Of a stretch of DNA of 64,000 nt, positions 11,805-23,759 are shown piece by piece. Position numbers and translations under genes: made by a program. Positions within the stretch are counted from its first letter, which is position 1, and each line of letters starts with the position of its first letter. The DNA comes from Asterias rubens (lineage: Eukaryota; Echinodermata; Asteroidea; Forcipulatida; Asteriidae), in NCBI RefSeq assembly GCF_902459465.1, contig NC_047065.1:11629134-11693133 (forward strand). The letters are read 5' to 3'. The notes below the pieces were generated by a model, which had not been told where the DNA came from, searched no databases, and saw only the letters and a program-made list of their open reading frames with translations.

Positions 11805-12225
11805 TAGTCTAGGTTCCTAGACCATTGGTGTTGCGTGGTCACACACAACCAACGTTCCGATTATGCACGGCAAAAACTGTACACGCTTGTAATGAACGAA
11901 CGCTAGCGGGCGCTCTGTTTCTCTGATTTCCGGATCTCTACATAGACCTTATCGCAAATACCAATGCGCAAGCGCAGACTGTTGAATGAGGTGCATTGTG
12001 GGATAGATATGAATCAAATTTGGATACCAGCTAGACCACAATGCACCTAATTCCAAGCTTTACGCGCGCGCCCCAGTATTTGCGAAAAGGTCTATGTCCT
12101 GTGATCAGAGAAAAGAGCGCCCGCTAGCGTTCGTTCATTACAAGCGTGTACAGTTTTTGCCGTGCATAATCGGAACGTTGGTTGTGTGTGACCACGCAAC
12201 ACCAATGGTCTAGGAACCTAGACTA
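11805..12225. mobile_element. Foldback element with 9-bp target duplication, Mutator-like by structure
   Basis: The 421-bp element has terminal inverted repeats of well over 100 bp: TAGTCTAGGTTCCTAGACCA at the left is matched exactly in complement at the right, and identity continues past GCTAGCGGGCGCTCT. GTCTTTGAC occurs immediately outside both ends (11796-11804 and 12226-12234). Long inverted repeats with a 9-bp duplication are the hallmark of Mutator-like (MULE) elements. No transposase is encoded. A smaller inverted unit, 11941-12096, forms the core. Confidence 0.85.
11941..12096. repeat. Core inverted unit (CATAGACCTTWTCGCAAATAC)
   Basis: Ends CATAGACCTTATCGCAAATA and TATTTGCGAAAAGGTCTATG enclose AGGTGCATTGTGGG and its complement. 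A stand-alone relative lies at 56937-57058, so this unit is a separate MITE that forms the centre of the larger foldback. Confidence 0.75.
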
Positions 12226-12994
12226 GTCTTTGACTATTACCGGTGTCCAGTGCCTTTCAGACCTAACTCCGTTACGACATACAGAAACGTGCCTACAATT
12301 ATATAAACTGTCAGTAACAATTATTCGTTAAACGTATAAACACAAAATTACATTAACTCGAGTTGACGGCGAGCTTTTTTTGCGTTTCTTTGTTTCCTGA
12401 TCATATGTTTCTCCGTGCCCGGGGACGTACTAAATGTAAAGGCTCTTTACATGTCAATAGTCTTCGTTTGAGTCTGAAGACTTGTCATAGTATAGTCAGG
12501 TGGGCGTTATCAGATTTTTTTTTCTCTCTGGGGGGATGGACTTAATCTCTCGTGAGAGATAGACTTGACTTAATTCCCAATCGCGTGCCATCCCTTGGAA
12601 AATACTGTTCTGTGATGCTCTGCATTCCGAAACCTGTCCCGCATGCGGGACAGGGACATGACAATGTCGCAGTCACCTGGTATGTAAATGTTTTCACTTA
12701 TGAATACAATTATGTAACAATGCTGCGTGATACGTGATTCCCGGGGCCACATTTTGACGGCGAGCGCGCACTGTGCTGTATTGCTACGGGTTGTGGCAGA
12801 GACGTGTTGGACCATTGTAATCATCCTATGAGATAATTGATAAGCCACAACAATCGAATCGTCAACACCCTTTACCCTGGTAAACATTCCATCCTAATAA
12901 TGTGTATCATATCACCAGAATTCCCATCACACTCGGTTCAACTCGCGTACATGGTTAGTCAAACAAAAGTTGACTGGGATTGTTGATAACTTCG

Positions 12995-13220
12995 CTTATA
13001 CGGAGCCCCTAAAGGGACATTCCCACCCCAATTTTTTTTATTTTATTATTATTATCTCGCGCACACGAGATAATATGTCGTGCGAACGAGAATATGTCGT
13101 GCGCACGAGACAATAAGTCGTGCGCACGAGATAATAATGCCGTGCGCACAATATATCATCTCGTGCGCGCGAGATAATTCAACATTTTCTTTGGATTGTC
13201 CCCTGAGGGGCTCCATATAA
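12995..13220. mobile_element. MITE with TATACGGAGCCCCT ends and CGTGCGCACGAG repeats
   Basis: Left end TTATACGGAGCCCCTAAAGG and right end matching CCTGAGGGGCTCCATATAA in complement. The inside is a cluster of six to seven copies of TCGTGCGCACGAGATAAT-like palindromic words spaced about 25 bp apart. Confidence 0.75.
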
Positions 13221-13372
13221 GAACTAGTTTCATATTTTTTGGTCAGATAACTGGCCAATAATGCTTGTTTATTAGTGCTTTCCTTGGGTTTTGAGTGCAG
13301 TTATAGGTGTTTTGTTTTTAAGTCATAAATCTCGGTGAACTTTTTTTTACTCACCCTGTATAAACCCCATCG

Positions 13373-14622
13373 TTAAAGGCAGTGGACACTTTTGATAATT
13401 ACTCAAAATACTTATTAGCATAAAATCTTTCTTGGTGACGAGTAATGCACTGCAAAAACGTTGGTCAAATCATTTGTTGATGGGCAAAGTAACTTCAACA
13501 ATTATTGGTCGATAATTGCCCAACAAAACCAATTGGTGGTGGACAAACATTTTGTTTGCCAATTTTTTGTTTAAAAAGCGGAACCAAAATTTGGGCAAGT
13601 GTTGGGCAAATAATTCGTAATCTGAATTTATCATAACTGTTGGTTACACTTTTGTTTATTTATTAGAGCAACTTTTTTGGTAATTTTAGTTAATTTCGAT
13701 TGTTGGTTAAAATGATGCACATAAGTTGGTCAAAATCATCCGATCATGCGCACTACGATCAAAGAGTTGCCCAAAAGTTGGGCAAGGTATGAAAAAACAT
13801 AACGATATTTTCCAACATGGCGAGTGGAGGAGTGGCTGTGACGAGCGGGGTTTTCCAGTAGATATAAAATCCAATTTGAAGGTTAATTTTTAAGTAAATA
13901 TGAAGTGGTGTTTTCTATTCAGTCACAGTTGCAGAGGGAGCAACAAAGTGACACTACTGTTAAATTAGTTTAAGTTTTTAGTTCCAGTTTTATCATGCCA
14001 TTATGTGCAACGCCGGTTGTGGCATGTATGCGTGTGCTTGCGCTGCAACTGTCACGACTGTGTACAACAGCTGAACAGGAAACAAACTGTATTTTAGTTA
14101 AAAACTAACCTTCCAAAGCATCTACGAACCACTGAGCACCCTCTCGATTTTGAGAGAGATGCCAAGGCCTTGGAAGGTCACAGCTCACCACCATTTGCCA
14201 TCGTGGAAAATATATTTTCTACGCCTGCTTGTATGACGTATCACAGAAGAAACTGTAAATCAAAGGGTTAAATACATTCACCATTTGTTGGATAACACCG
14301 AAAAGGGTTAAATCATTAATTAAATCATCGCCCAATTAGTGGGTTATTGATAATGGATTAAATACCAGAACATGGGTAAAAAAAAAATTACCCAACTGTT
14401 GGTTACCAAAATATACCCAACTATTGATGAGGAAATATTATTACCCAATTATTTGGCAATCAGAGTGCCTAACTTTGATGGGTAATATTTTGCCCAAAAG
14501 TTGGAGGAGTTCACTATTCGCCCTTAATTGGGTAAAAAAATTTTACCCAATTTGTTTACAGTGTATGTTTTCATGCTAATATTTATTTTGAGTAATTATA
14601 CCAACAGTGTCCACTGCCTTTA
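13373..14622. mobile_element. Composite: two inverted T1 left ends around a CACTG element
   Basis: The left 75 bp (from TTAA at 13373) is a T1 left end. The last 58 bp (to TTAA at 14619) is the same T1 left end in reverse rather than the T1 right end. A 1.1-kb insertion lies between. Confidence 0.75.
13448..14563. mobile_element. CACTG...CAGTG element, CACTA/EnSpm-like by structure
   Basis: Begins CACTGCAAAAACGTTGG and ends TTTGTTTACAGTG. Subterminal regions are crowded with TTGGGCAA, TTGCCCAA, TTACCCAA and TTGGTYAA words in both orientations over about 300 bp at each side. Subterminal short repeats next to a CACT-type terminus are typical of CACTA elements, in which they bind transposase. 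No transposase frame is present. Confidence 0.65.
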
Positions 14623-14685
14623 AGGGTAGTTTAAAAAATAATCTGCGGAACTGTTCGTCACATTTTGTAGTTGCACCAATAGTGT

Positions 14686-14980
14686 CAAAGGCAGTGGACA
14701 CTATTGGTAATTGTCAAAATCCAGTCTTCTCACTTGGTGTATCTCGACATGTACATAAAATAACAGACCTGTGAAAATTTTAGCTTGATTGGTTGTCGGA
14801 GTTGCAAGATAACTATGAAAGAAAAAAACACCCCTGTCACACTATTGGTAGTTACTCAAAATATTTATTAGCATAAAACCTTAATTGGTAACTAGTAATA
14901 GGGGGAGGTTGATAGCATAGTACCTTGTGAGAAACGGCTCCCTCTGAAGTGATGTAGTTTTCGAGAAAGAATAAGTGGGG
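14686..14980. mobile_element. MITE family T1, rearranged
   Basis: Starts AGGCAGTGGACACTATTGG in reverse orientation, but after ACACCCCTGTCACACTATTGG it switches to the forward-orientation sequence, and stops near the GTTTTCGAGAAAG block. Confidence 0.7.
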
Positions 14981-16809
14981 GTACGACGTTTTATTTCAGA
15001 TATTTATATTTATTAACTTCCATGGAAAGTGACTGGCAGAGCGCCGGGACGTTAATCCGTAGGTTGTTGGTTCGATTCACACAATTCTATAGACAATGTT
15101 TCTTTGATAAACCCTAAATAATTGGGAATATTGAGGGGTAGGTCCACTCTCTGCCTTCAACATCGGGCATGATTTAAGGTAAAAACTACAACTGCCTCGA
15201 CGACATTTTTTTCCTGGCCTCGCCAAATCAGGAATTCTCATATGAAGAACTAGTGTGCATCTGCTCAACGCCTTTCACGGCGACCCGTTCAACACGGGAA
15301 ATTCCCTTCAAATTCACACACTCGGGAGACATTTTCATCAGTTTAAGAAAAGTGATTTTTTTAAACTTACAAAGTCGCTCGGCATCGTATAGTATATATA
15401 TTCCTCTTTTGAAACAGTACCCTTTTTATATAAATAAGAGCCAGTAAAGAGGGGCACTTTTTGATTGAAAAAGATGCATTTTGACTAAAATAATCAGTTT
15501 CCTATGGAGGTCACACCACATTTTGTCATTTTTTGCGGGGGTTGTCCCACTAAATTCAACGGCAAACTCGCTAGCAATCTCGCACCACCAGAAGTCGCAT
15601 GGTTTATGAAACTAGATGAAATAAGCTTTCCATCCATGTAACATGTTTTGTGATTGGTGGACTGCAAAAAGGGGCACTTTTTGTGTCAAATCATGAAGTC
15701 CGTTAGAGAGATTGCACCCCCCCCCCCCATAGTCTGGACTACGAGCCGTATGGATAGTGCGTTATGTGGCGGAAAGCTAGACCTCTTCATACCGCGCGAA
15801 GCACAAACATCGTTTAATCGGAAGCAGAATACGTCGTTTGGCAAAGATTTTTGCTGTTTTAATCCATCGTTCTTTATGCCTCAACAATAAATTTATATCT
15901 AAGAAGCATTTTGGTTCATCAATGTAGCGTTTTTAATGTCCAAAGGTATATTTGAATCGTGGAATTTTGTGCTTTTCTTCGACTCGAAAATCACTCGACG
16001 TGGCTGGAATACTACATTTAGTTAATAGGGGTGTTTTTTGCAGAATATGTGGTGGGCTTGCCAAAAATGCTAATACTTCGTTAACAAAATTGCCAAAAAT
16101 ATGGGACTACATAAAATTATCATTCAACACATTAGTAGAAGGGTCCCATGTAATTTTTTTGTTAAATGATGTACAGAAATATCTTGACGAATCAATTTAG
16201 TTTGTTGTGTAACATTAAACAATTTTTGTCATTGTTTATGTGAACTATGTTCAATATTTCTGTATAATCTACTCTACATTATGCGACTTTCAATTAAATT
16301 GATTTATTACTCCTACTAACTGCAATGTTTTTGTTTTAAATAAACCTTGCGCTTCCTGCCACTTCTTACGAAGTCTAGAAGTTTGATCCCCTAAAATGTA
16401 AATGAATTGTTCCATTCCCGGCTGTGCACTCAAGCCGTTACACAGTCGGCTCACACACAGCGTGAGGGATTATCTGCTCAAAACGGGGCCAAAGTTCTTC
16501 ATATGATGGGTCAAGTTGTGGAAGTGTCCACGCCCGAAACACTCCAAGCAGTTAAATATTTGCATACAATCATTGTGTACGTGAGATGATTACATAACGG
16601 ATTGTTAGCATCTATCAAAAAGTATCGTTGTGTAATATAAAGGATTGTACACAATCTCTTTCAACAAATGGCCATAAAACATCAGATTCAGCCCCCATAA
16701 AATAATATCACTCCATCTGCATATGGTCGTTACCCGCAAGGAACCGACCGAATCCAGCAAGAAACGGTTTGAGGGCCACTCGCATGACAGTACAGGCCCA
16801 CATCATACC
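14981..16809. other. Intergenic stretch, mostly unannotated
   Basis: Contains a possible SINE fragment near 15035-15130 (GACGTTAATCCGTAGG and GGTTCGATTC words) and a C-run at 15717-15727. Open frames such as 15654-15890 and 15952-16200 show no recognisable family and no convincing splice pattern. Confidence 0.45.
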
Positions 16810-17299
16810 TTAAAGAGCCAATAAAGGATGATCTCAATATGTCAACTAATACCTTTTTATGGCCAAACAGACATCGCAGATACCGGTTAATAACCATTTT
16901 ACTCTCAAAATGTGCATTTAGTAATAATTATAACGAGTCAAAAATGCACCCGGCCGCGCGGCTTTTTCAGCCGAGAGTCAAAAACGGCTTATCTATTATA
17001 ATGACCCTGGACGCCAGTGACGAATTTCCCCTATTTTGTTTAGAACACAGTTCTCCAGCTTTGGCATTTCCTCACAAAATAGCCGCCACTGACGTCACGA
17101 TTCCTTTGTCGCGCGGGTTTGTTTGACCCCACGTTTTTCAGAAATTTGGCTTGGAGCGTTCTGAAGAAAACACATTTTTACCATGTTTGAACGTGAGGTA
17201 AGAGACTCGTTATATTTTTGGTATGTTTCCTGGAAACTGCAGCTGTTAGAAAACTGTAATATCTATATTATTTGAGATCATCCTTTATTGGCTGTTTAA
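16810..17299. mobile_element. MITE family T6 (TTAA-AGAGCCAATAAAGGATGATC)
   Basis: TTAA at 16810 and 17296. Inverted ends AGAGCCAATAAAGGATGATC and GATCATCCTTTATTGGCTGT. The interior is unlike T1-T4 and is unique in the window. Confidence 0.8.
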
Positions 17300-17329
17300 G
17301 TGCATTCAAATACCGACCTTTAGACCTAA

Positions 17330-17545
17330 CAGGACACTATTGGTAATATTGCCCTTACTAATTTATAGCATTAAAACGCACATGGTAACAAGCAATGGGA
17401 GCTATTGATAGGTATACAAAATTACTAAAGGTGTTTAAAATAAGAGAACTGCTGAACACTGGCTGAACAAATCTGTGCAACAATGTTATTGTTTTTCCTT
17501 CCATTGTTCTGTTGCAACTTCGATGACTAATTGGGAATTCCAAAA
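17330..17545. mobile_element. MITE family T1 remnant
   Basis: GGACACTATTGGTAATATTG at the left and ACTTCGATGACTAATTGGG at the right are recognisable T1 blocks; both true ends are missing. Confidence 0.55.
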
Positions 17546-18090
17546 GGAAATAAACTGGACATTAGACCGTGGAGGTAGTGATTAGACCGAGTGAAACTAA
17601 TAATAGACCGATTACGCAACGTGCCAAAAACGTGACTTTACTACAGTTCAGTGGATTGTTTTAAACTCAGCTGAAGGCACTATGCTGTGACACTGACAGA
17701 GCTAGCAATGGACAAAGTGAGTACACCGACTATCGGCAATAGCTTTGGTAAAATAGTATAGGTTTTCTCGGGCAATTTCGGTAAATGACCAGCCAATTTA
17801 ACCACCAAGCTATTTTATTTCGCGCGAGATCGAATGCTACTGAAAATGGTCGTTCGATTTCGTTTTATGATTTAGTCAAATTTAGTGTTGCGTCATGCGA
17901 CTGAACAAAATAAGCATCCAATTTAAAAATTCATCGAAGCAGCATTCAAATTCGCAGACGCTTCTTGGGGAGTGTGGCACGAAAAAGAATGACGATACGC
18001 TAAACTGAACATCACTGCAAATTTGGTCAAAAAATGTGTTGGGTAAATGCATTACTAATTTGTTGGTCACAAATAATGGACGTTGGTTAA

Positions 18091-19081
18091 ACCATAGAGC
18101 AAGGAACAGAAGGAGTTACAACTCCAGTCTTAATCCCCGAAGCTAAAATTAAACCGATTAGTGCTGCATCCACCTCCAGTGGAAACACTATGGATGTGAA
18201 CCGCAGCGCCTGTAAAAGGCTGTACACATTCCAACCGCAGCGAGCTCTTTGTACCCAATGTGTGTTACCGCCTTTCGCTGCAGTCGCTGGTATCACGTCG
18301 TTTTCCATTCATAATTATTGGAGTGGTAAAGTAGCAACACACAAGTTCAACGCGTGCGCAGTAAACAATGTCACCTACGTTACATGCGCGCACAGTGCTA
18401 CATTATAAACTGTAGACTTTGAGCTTTTGACTGAATTTTGAAGCAAACATTTTTGCCTTTCCTGTGATGAATTATGACATTTGTTAGGTTTGGCTAATCG
18501 GGAAAATTATTAAATATGTGGTATTGATTGTTTTATCATGAAAAGAATGTCGGTGGTCTCCTGCCGTTGAAAACAAATTGAGATTGTTTGCAAACGCTTT
18601 TCCTAGCGGGGGATATGCATTTGAACGGTAGACACAATTAGACACAAACTGAAAAAGGGAATATAAAAGTCTTTTTTTTCTTTTTTCGTCTTTTCTTTTA
18701 TACAATTTCGCGTAGGATGTTTTTGGTTAAGAAGATTGAGAGAGCCGTAATTATTCAACTGATTTTGTGTTTGTTTAATAAGAATACTACAAAGAGGTAA
18801 TTCCTATTGCATTTTTGTTTGCTAAAATCATTGAAATGTCGTTATTCATAGCTAAAATAATCCTTGCCGTATTTCGTTGGTTGAGAAGGACGCTTGAACG
18901 CAATGCAATCTATGTATTTTCTTTGGCGTAACTGGGTAGCTAGTTCTTTATACTTCGCTCGTTAGGAAATGCGCCCACAGATGTTTCTGCCGATTAGCAC
19001 TGGTCGTTATACGCCCGCGGTAACACACATGGAACCTTTGAAGACGACTAGTTGTAACTCCTTCTGTTCCTTGCTCGATGG
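18091..19081. mobile_element. Candidate non-autonomous DNA transposon, 33-bp inverted ends
   Basis: ACCATAGAGCAAGGAACAGA at 18091 and its complement ending at 19081 give a 33-bp inverted repeat with one mismatch, about 990 bp apart. Flanks show no clear duplication. The interior holds no recognised protein. At 49156 a solo CATAGAGCAAGGAA word recurs. Confidence 0.7.
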
Positions 19082-19227
19082 TATTGTGTAGTAGTAGTAG
19101 TAGTAGGCCTACACATACACACACAAGAAACATCATGGTGGCTGGCTGTCAAAAACACTCTTCGAGATTGGGGAATGGAGTGCTTCTCTGAAACATTATA
19201 GGTAAGATGCTAACAACAAATATTGTT

Positions 19228-19326
19228 TCCAGGACAAACGTATGCAGATAATTACCTACGTTCGTCCTAGATTAAAAAACCGCCACACACCGGGGTCGAC
19301 CCAGAGAAGCTAAACGAACGAACCCA
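19228..19326. mobile_element. MITE family H1 right-end fragment
   Basis: Carries the ACGTTCGTCCTAGATT arm, then CCGGGGTCGACCCAGAGAAG and CTAAACGAACGAACCC, the right end of H1. The left end is absent. Confidence 0.7.
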
Positions 19327-20029
19327 TTATGTCCGTTCCTTTCGCCATCACAAACAAATAAATATAAAAAATAACCTAGCTTGTCAATCCCATGTCGAGA
19401 AAGATGTTACTTTAAAAACATGTATCACTTTCTGCCTCTCCAGTTTAAGATGTTTATGGCTGTATAAAGCTAATAATCCATTAATCCCCCTTAATCTCAT
19501 AACGACTGGTTTAAGGATTCTCTCCCCCTCGAGTCCTTTCATCAAGACGTCTATTGTGACGGCACATCCATTTTTTAATGAGTCTTACTCTCCTCCTGTT
19601 TGACCTCTTGAATACGGAGTATATGAACCACAAGATGTCCATTCATAAAACCTTGTGACGGCAACGGTCCTACTACTTGCCGTCAACTCACCGACTTGCC
19701 GTCAACTCATTTTCGTGCCGTCAACTCATTAAATTTACATGAACAATTTATAAATGGGGCACGGAAGTGTTAAGTCTGGCCTAAACTACATATTTCTCAT
19801 GGTTTTCGGTAAAAAAAATTCCACAAAAACAACTTTGTGTTGATAAATAAAGTACAAATCATTGACATCTTGGGCCAAGACTAATCCATGTGAAAAAGCA
19901 AGATGGCGGCGACGGTTTTGCTGCTTCGAGATAATTTTTTCACGAGAAAAAAAACTCAATTTTTATTCCGAAATATGACCCAAAACTTACGCGAATTCTC
20001 TGTGAACTATGGTGTTCCATAGAGGACAG

Positions 20030-20793
20030 CCTCCGTCGTAGTTGTGAGTTGTCCGTCGGAGTTGTGAGTTGGGGCGTCGGAGTTGTGAGTTGGGCCGTCG
20101 GAGTTGTGAGTTGTGCGTCGTAGTTGTGAGTTGGGCCGTCGGAGTTGTGGGTTGTGCGTCGTAGTTGTGAGTTGGGCCGTCGGAGTTGTGAGTTGTGCGT
20201 CGTAGTTGTGAGTTGGGCCGTCGGAGTTGTGGGTTGTGCGTCGTAGTTGTGAGTTGGGCCGTCGGAGTTGTGAGTTGGGCCGTCGGAGTTGTGAGTTGTG
20301 CGTCGTAGTTGTGAGTTGGGCCGTCGGAGTTGTGAGTTGGGCCGTCGGAGTTGTGAGTTGGGCCGTCGGAGTTGTGAGTTGGGCCGTCGGAGTTGTGAGT
20401 TGTGCGTCGTAGTTGTGAGTTGGGCCGTCGGAGTTGTGAGTTGGGCCGTCGGAGTTGTGAGTTGTGCGTCGTAGTTGTGGGCTGTCCGTCGGAGTTGTGA
20501 GTTGGGCCGTCGGAGTTGTGAGTTGTGCGTCGTAGTTGTGAGTTGGGCCGTCGGAGTTGTGAGTTGGGCCGTCGGAGTTGTGAGTTGTGCGTCGTAGTTG
20601 TGGGTTGTCCGTCGTAGTTGTGAGTTGGGCCGTCGGAGTTGTGAAATGTCCGTCGGAGTTGTGGGTTGTCCGTCGGAGTTGTGGGTTGTCCGTCGTAGTT
20701 GTGAGTTGTCCGTCGGAGTTGTGGGTTGTCCGTCGTAGTTGTGAGTAGAGCCGTCGGAGTTGTGAGTTGGGCCGTCGGAGTTGTGAGTTGGCC
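20030..20793. repeat. Minisatellite arm of F1, 20-21-bp unit, about 36 copies
   Basis: Two unit types alternate irregularly: GTCGGAGTTGTGAGTTGGGC (21 bp with one more C) and GTCGTAGTTGTGAGTTGTGC (20 bp). Unit length lets long frames run through on the minus strand; these are repeat translations, not genes. Confidence 0.95.
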
Positions 20794-22701
20794 GTCGGAC
20801 TTTTTATTTTGTTTACTAAACTGCAATGGCCAATAGGTGGCGTATGCCTACTTCCGGGTTCTTCTACACATGTGATTGAGTTCCGATTGTGATGAATTAT
20901 ACCTTGCTGAATCCATCGATTCGTCACCGAGAAGGCAATATCCTTTTGAGTTGTCGTTTTTGCTTGCCTATGCCTACATGAAATTGATGGACCCATGTGT
21001 TCGATGCTTTTATTGGGAAATTAGGCCTATGTTTTGTTCGCACAGCACTATGTTGTCAGTTGCAGATCTGATATTTTTATATTTATCTACGCCCCTTCGA
21101 AATGTTGTTTATGAATTGTAACATATTCTTTAATAACTGCAGGTAGGATGCGGGCCTTATAAGAATATTAAAACTAATCACGAACAGCATTAAAGTGTTG
21201 AATTTGAACGTATATATAGGGCAAGTCAGCACGAACGAACTAGCATAAATCTTTCACTAATTTCTTTTTCGTTCAAGGCACCATGAAAGCGTTATATGTT
21301 TTTACACCCCGATAGCAATTTAACATTAAATAAAAATTAAATAAAATTTAAAGTGTATGCCTATCATTAAATTAGTCCAAAGATGGTCAAATCATCCTTT
21401 ATTATTATTTATTATTATTATTATTATTTGGCAATTCACATAAAATACAAAAAATTACAAAAAATTATACGAAAAGGAAAAAACTCTTTGAAACATTAAT
21501 TATAAAAAACATACATCTGGATTGGAAAACAGTAACAAGGGGGATACATCAAGATATCTAAAAAGGATGACAGGCAGTAAAAGAAAAAAAAGAAAGAAAA
21601 AAGTACTACACGACTGAGGACAACAGAAAGACATCAACACTACAGGTTTGCCAGGACTGACAATAGTGCCTGCACTGTCACCAGTGCCTGCACTGTCACC
21701 AAGAGGTGTGTCAGTCAAGAGACAAAAGGACAAACAATTTCACTCAACGAACAGGTTAACAAACAAACACCCACACAAACAAACAAACACAAACACATAC
21801 TAAAACTTTAGTATTTGAAAGTGTTATGTAAGTTGGATTGACTAGGTATGGATGAATAGTGTTTTAATTGGTTAACTTTAAATAATTTATATGTTGTTTG
21901 TTGTAAACGGAAATACGAACGCATGAACGCATAAGCCAACGGAACTATGCAAATTTTCCTGATACCCGAGCTGTGACCTGTGTGTATGCAAGCTGTGCTT
22001 ACAAATAACAAATTATAGACATAAATCTGACGATGCCTTGAGTTTGTTTTATTGACTTGTATCCTTGGTGGGTTTATTTGCTGTTCAAACAAAAACAAAA
22101 ACTATACTTCTTATGGATCCCCCGGGAAACTAGTAGCAATTTACAGATGCATTGCCAGATTTTTAGACGATCTGAAGGCCAAAATATGTTAAATTGCAAT
22201 TATCCCAGGATATAGAGTTGTTGCCACTTACTTTATATATACTTCAAAGATTACAAAATACAGTGAACAGCTGGATCAGCCTTTTCATTTTCCTGTATTA
22301 TGACGTCAATTTCAATAATTTACATTGGGCAGCAGTCTGGTGCTTGAATATTATGTACTTCTGTACACAAAGTGACACATTATAGCTGACAATTTCGCAG
22401 TGTGCGCGAAACGAACAGTCATGAATATTCAGTAAGTTGCACATTCTCCTGATTGACCGGAGCTCAACCAATCAGAATGAAATGGTCTGGATAAAAATCG
22501 TTCTACCTACAGTTCCTAGCGTTAAAAATATGTAAATATTTTGTTCTTTCATTTTGTTGAGGAATACGGGCTAACCATCATCTTTAATTCCTGCGAACCG
22601 GCCTAAACTGTAAGGTATCTTTAAAAAACGTGTTCTCTACGATGTTATAAAATAAATGAAAATAGGAATGGGCGTTTTCACTATTAACAAAAAATGATAG
22701 A

Positions 22702-22815
22702 ATGTCAAATAACTTAACAGAATGTAAAAGAGATGGATTGGTGCGGCACTACTTTGACGCGGGTTATACGTACGATGAGATAGGATGCATTTTGTCCCTT
22801 CGACATAACAAGGAG
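22702..22815 (+). pseudogene. Possible transposase N-terminus with helix-turn-helix-like segment, cut by the F1 array
   Basis: ATG at 22702 opens a frame of about 38 residues containing DGLVRHYFDAGYTYDEIGCI, followed by LSLRHN; the frame then runs into 21-bp repeats at about 22818. The pattern 'YF..G.TY.EI...L' resembles the N-terminal DNA-binding segment of a group of animal integrase-like (DDE, rve-type) transposases, as I recall them. It lies inside F1 just before its right array, as expected for a transposon's own gene after internal loss. Short length limits certainty. Confidence 0.45.
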
Positions 22816-22817
22816 AG

Positions 22818-23712
22818 CAACTCCGACGGCCCAACTCACAACTACGACGCACAACTCACAACTACGATGCACAACTCACAACTCCGACGGCCCAACCCAC
22901 AACTCCGACGGACAACTCACAACTACGAAGGCCAACTCACAACTCCGACGGCCCAACTCACAACTCCGACGGAGAACCCACAACTCCGACGGACAACCCA
23001 CAACTCCGACGGACAACTCACAACTACGACGGCACAACTCACAACTCCGACGGACAACTCACAACTACGACGGCCAACTCACAAATACGACGGACAGCCC
23101 ACAACTCCGACGGACAACCCACAACTCCGACGGCCCAACTCACAACTCCGACGGCCCAACTCACAACTCCGACGGCCAACTCACAACTCCGACGGACAAC
23201 TCACAACTACGACGGCCAACTCACAACTCCGACGGACAACTCACAACTACGACGGCCAACTCACAACTACGACGGACATTAACAACACGAACTACGACGG
23301 ACATTAACAACACGACGCCCAATTAACCCACACGACGCCCAACTAAAAATCACGAAGCCCAACTCAGAAGCAAGACGCCCAACTTCATAGAATACGCCCA
23401 ACTCACAACGCCCAACTCACATCCACGACAATGAATCCACAACCATCACAATCACACGACGCCCAACTATAACGCGACGCCCAATTCACAATCACAAAAT
23501 ACCCAAATCACAACCACGGTGCCCAACTAACAATACAACCAGAACGCACAACTCACAACTCCGACGGACAACCCACAACTCCGACGGACAACCCACAACT
23601 CCGACGGACAACCCACAACTCCGACGGACAACTCACAACTCCGACGGCTCGACTCACAACTCTGACGGACAACTCACAACTCCGACGGCTCAACTCACAA
23701 CAACGACGGAGA
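22818..23712. repeat. Minisatellite arm of F1, opposite orientation
   Basis: Units such as CAACTCCGACGGCCCAACTC and CAACTACGACGGACAACTCA are the complement of the left arm. 22818-23280 is regular. 23281-23545 decays into ACACGACGCCCAACT-like words. 23546-23712 is regular again up to the terminal TATGGAACACCATA. Confidence 0.95.
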
Positions 23713-23759
23713 CTGTCCTCTATGGAACACCATAGTGTATGGAACGCCAAAGAGGCATT

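Larger units (their letters stand above)
11498..12258. mobile_element. MITE family T1 (diverged subfamily), interrupted by a foldback element
   Basis: TTAA at 11498, left end AGGCAGTGGACACTATTGG. The right end, TATTACCGGTGTCCAGTGCC at about 12235-12255, follows the insertion at 11805-12225. The body belongs to an older subfamily with a different central block from the other copies. Confidence 0.8.
20008..23734. mobile_element. Array-ended foldback element F1 (TATGGTG...CACCATA)
   Basis: Termini TATGGTGTTCCATAGAGGAC and its exact complement. Flanks GTGAAC (20002-20007) and GTGAGC (GTG at 23735-23737, then AGC after the F2 insertion, 25617-25619) indicate an imperfect 6-bp duplication. Each terminal region continues into a 20-21-bp tandem array in opposite orientation (20030-20793 and 22818-23712). 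The 2-kb centre is unique sequence with the start of a possible transposase at 22702. No full-length transposase is present, so it is probably non-autonomous. Confidence 0.8.

Noticed and set aside
15654-16200. Two frames of about 80 codons as a possible small gene
   Set aside because: They cannot be joined with good splice sites, contain a C-run, and show no known motif.
19987-20996. Long minus-strand open frames (279 and 329 codons) rich in Q-L-R-R-P-N and T-H-N-S-D-G repeats
   Set aside because: They are translations of the F1 tandem array; near-multiple-of-three units keep several frames open at once and no unique domain is present.
22818-23307. Continuation of the frame from 22702 through the repeats as one 201-aa protein
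   Set aside because: Only the first 38 residues are unique; the rest is the array in translation.
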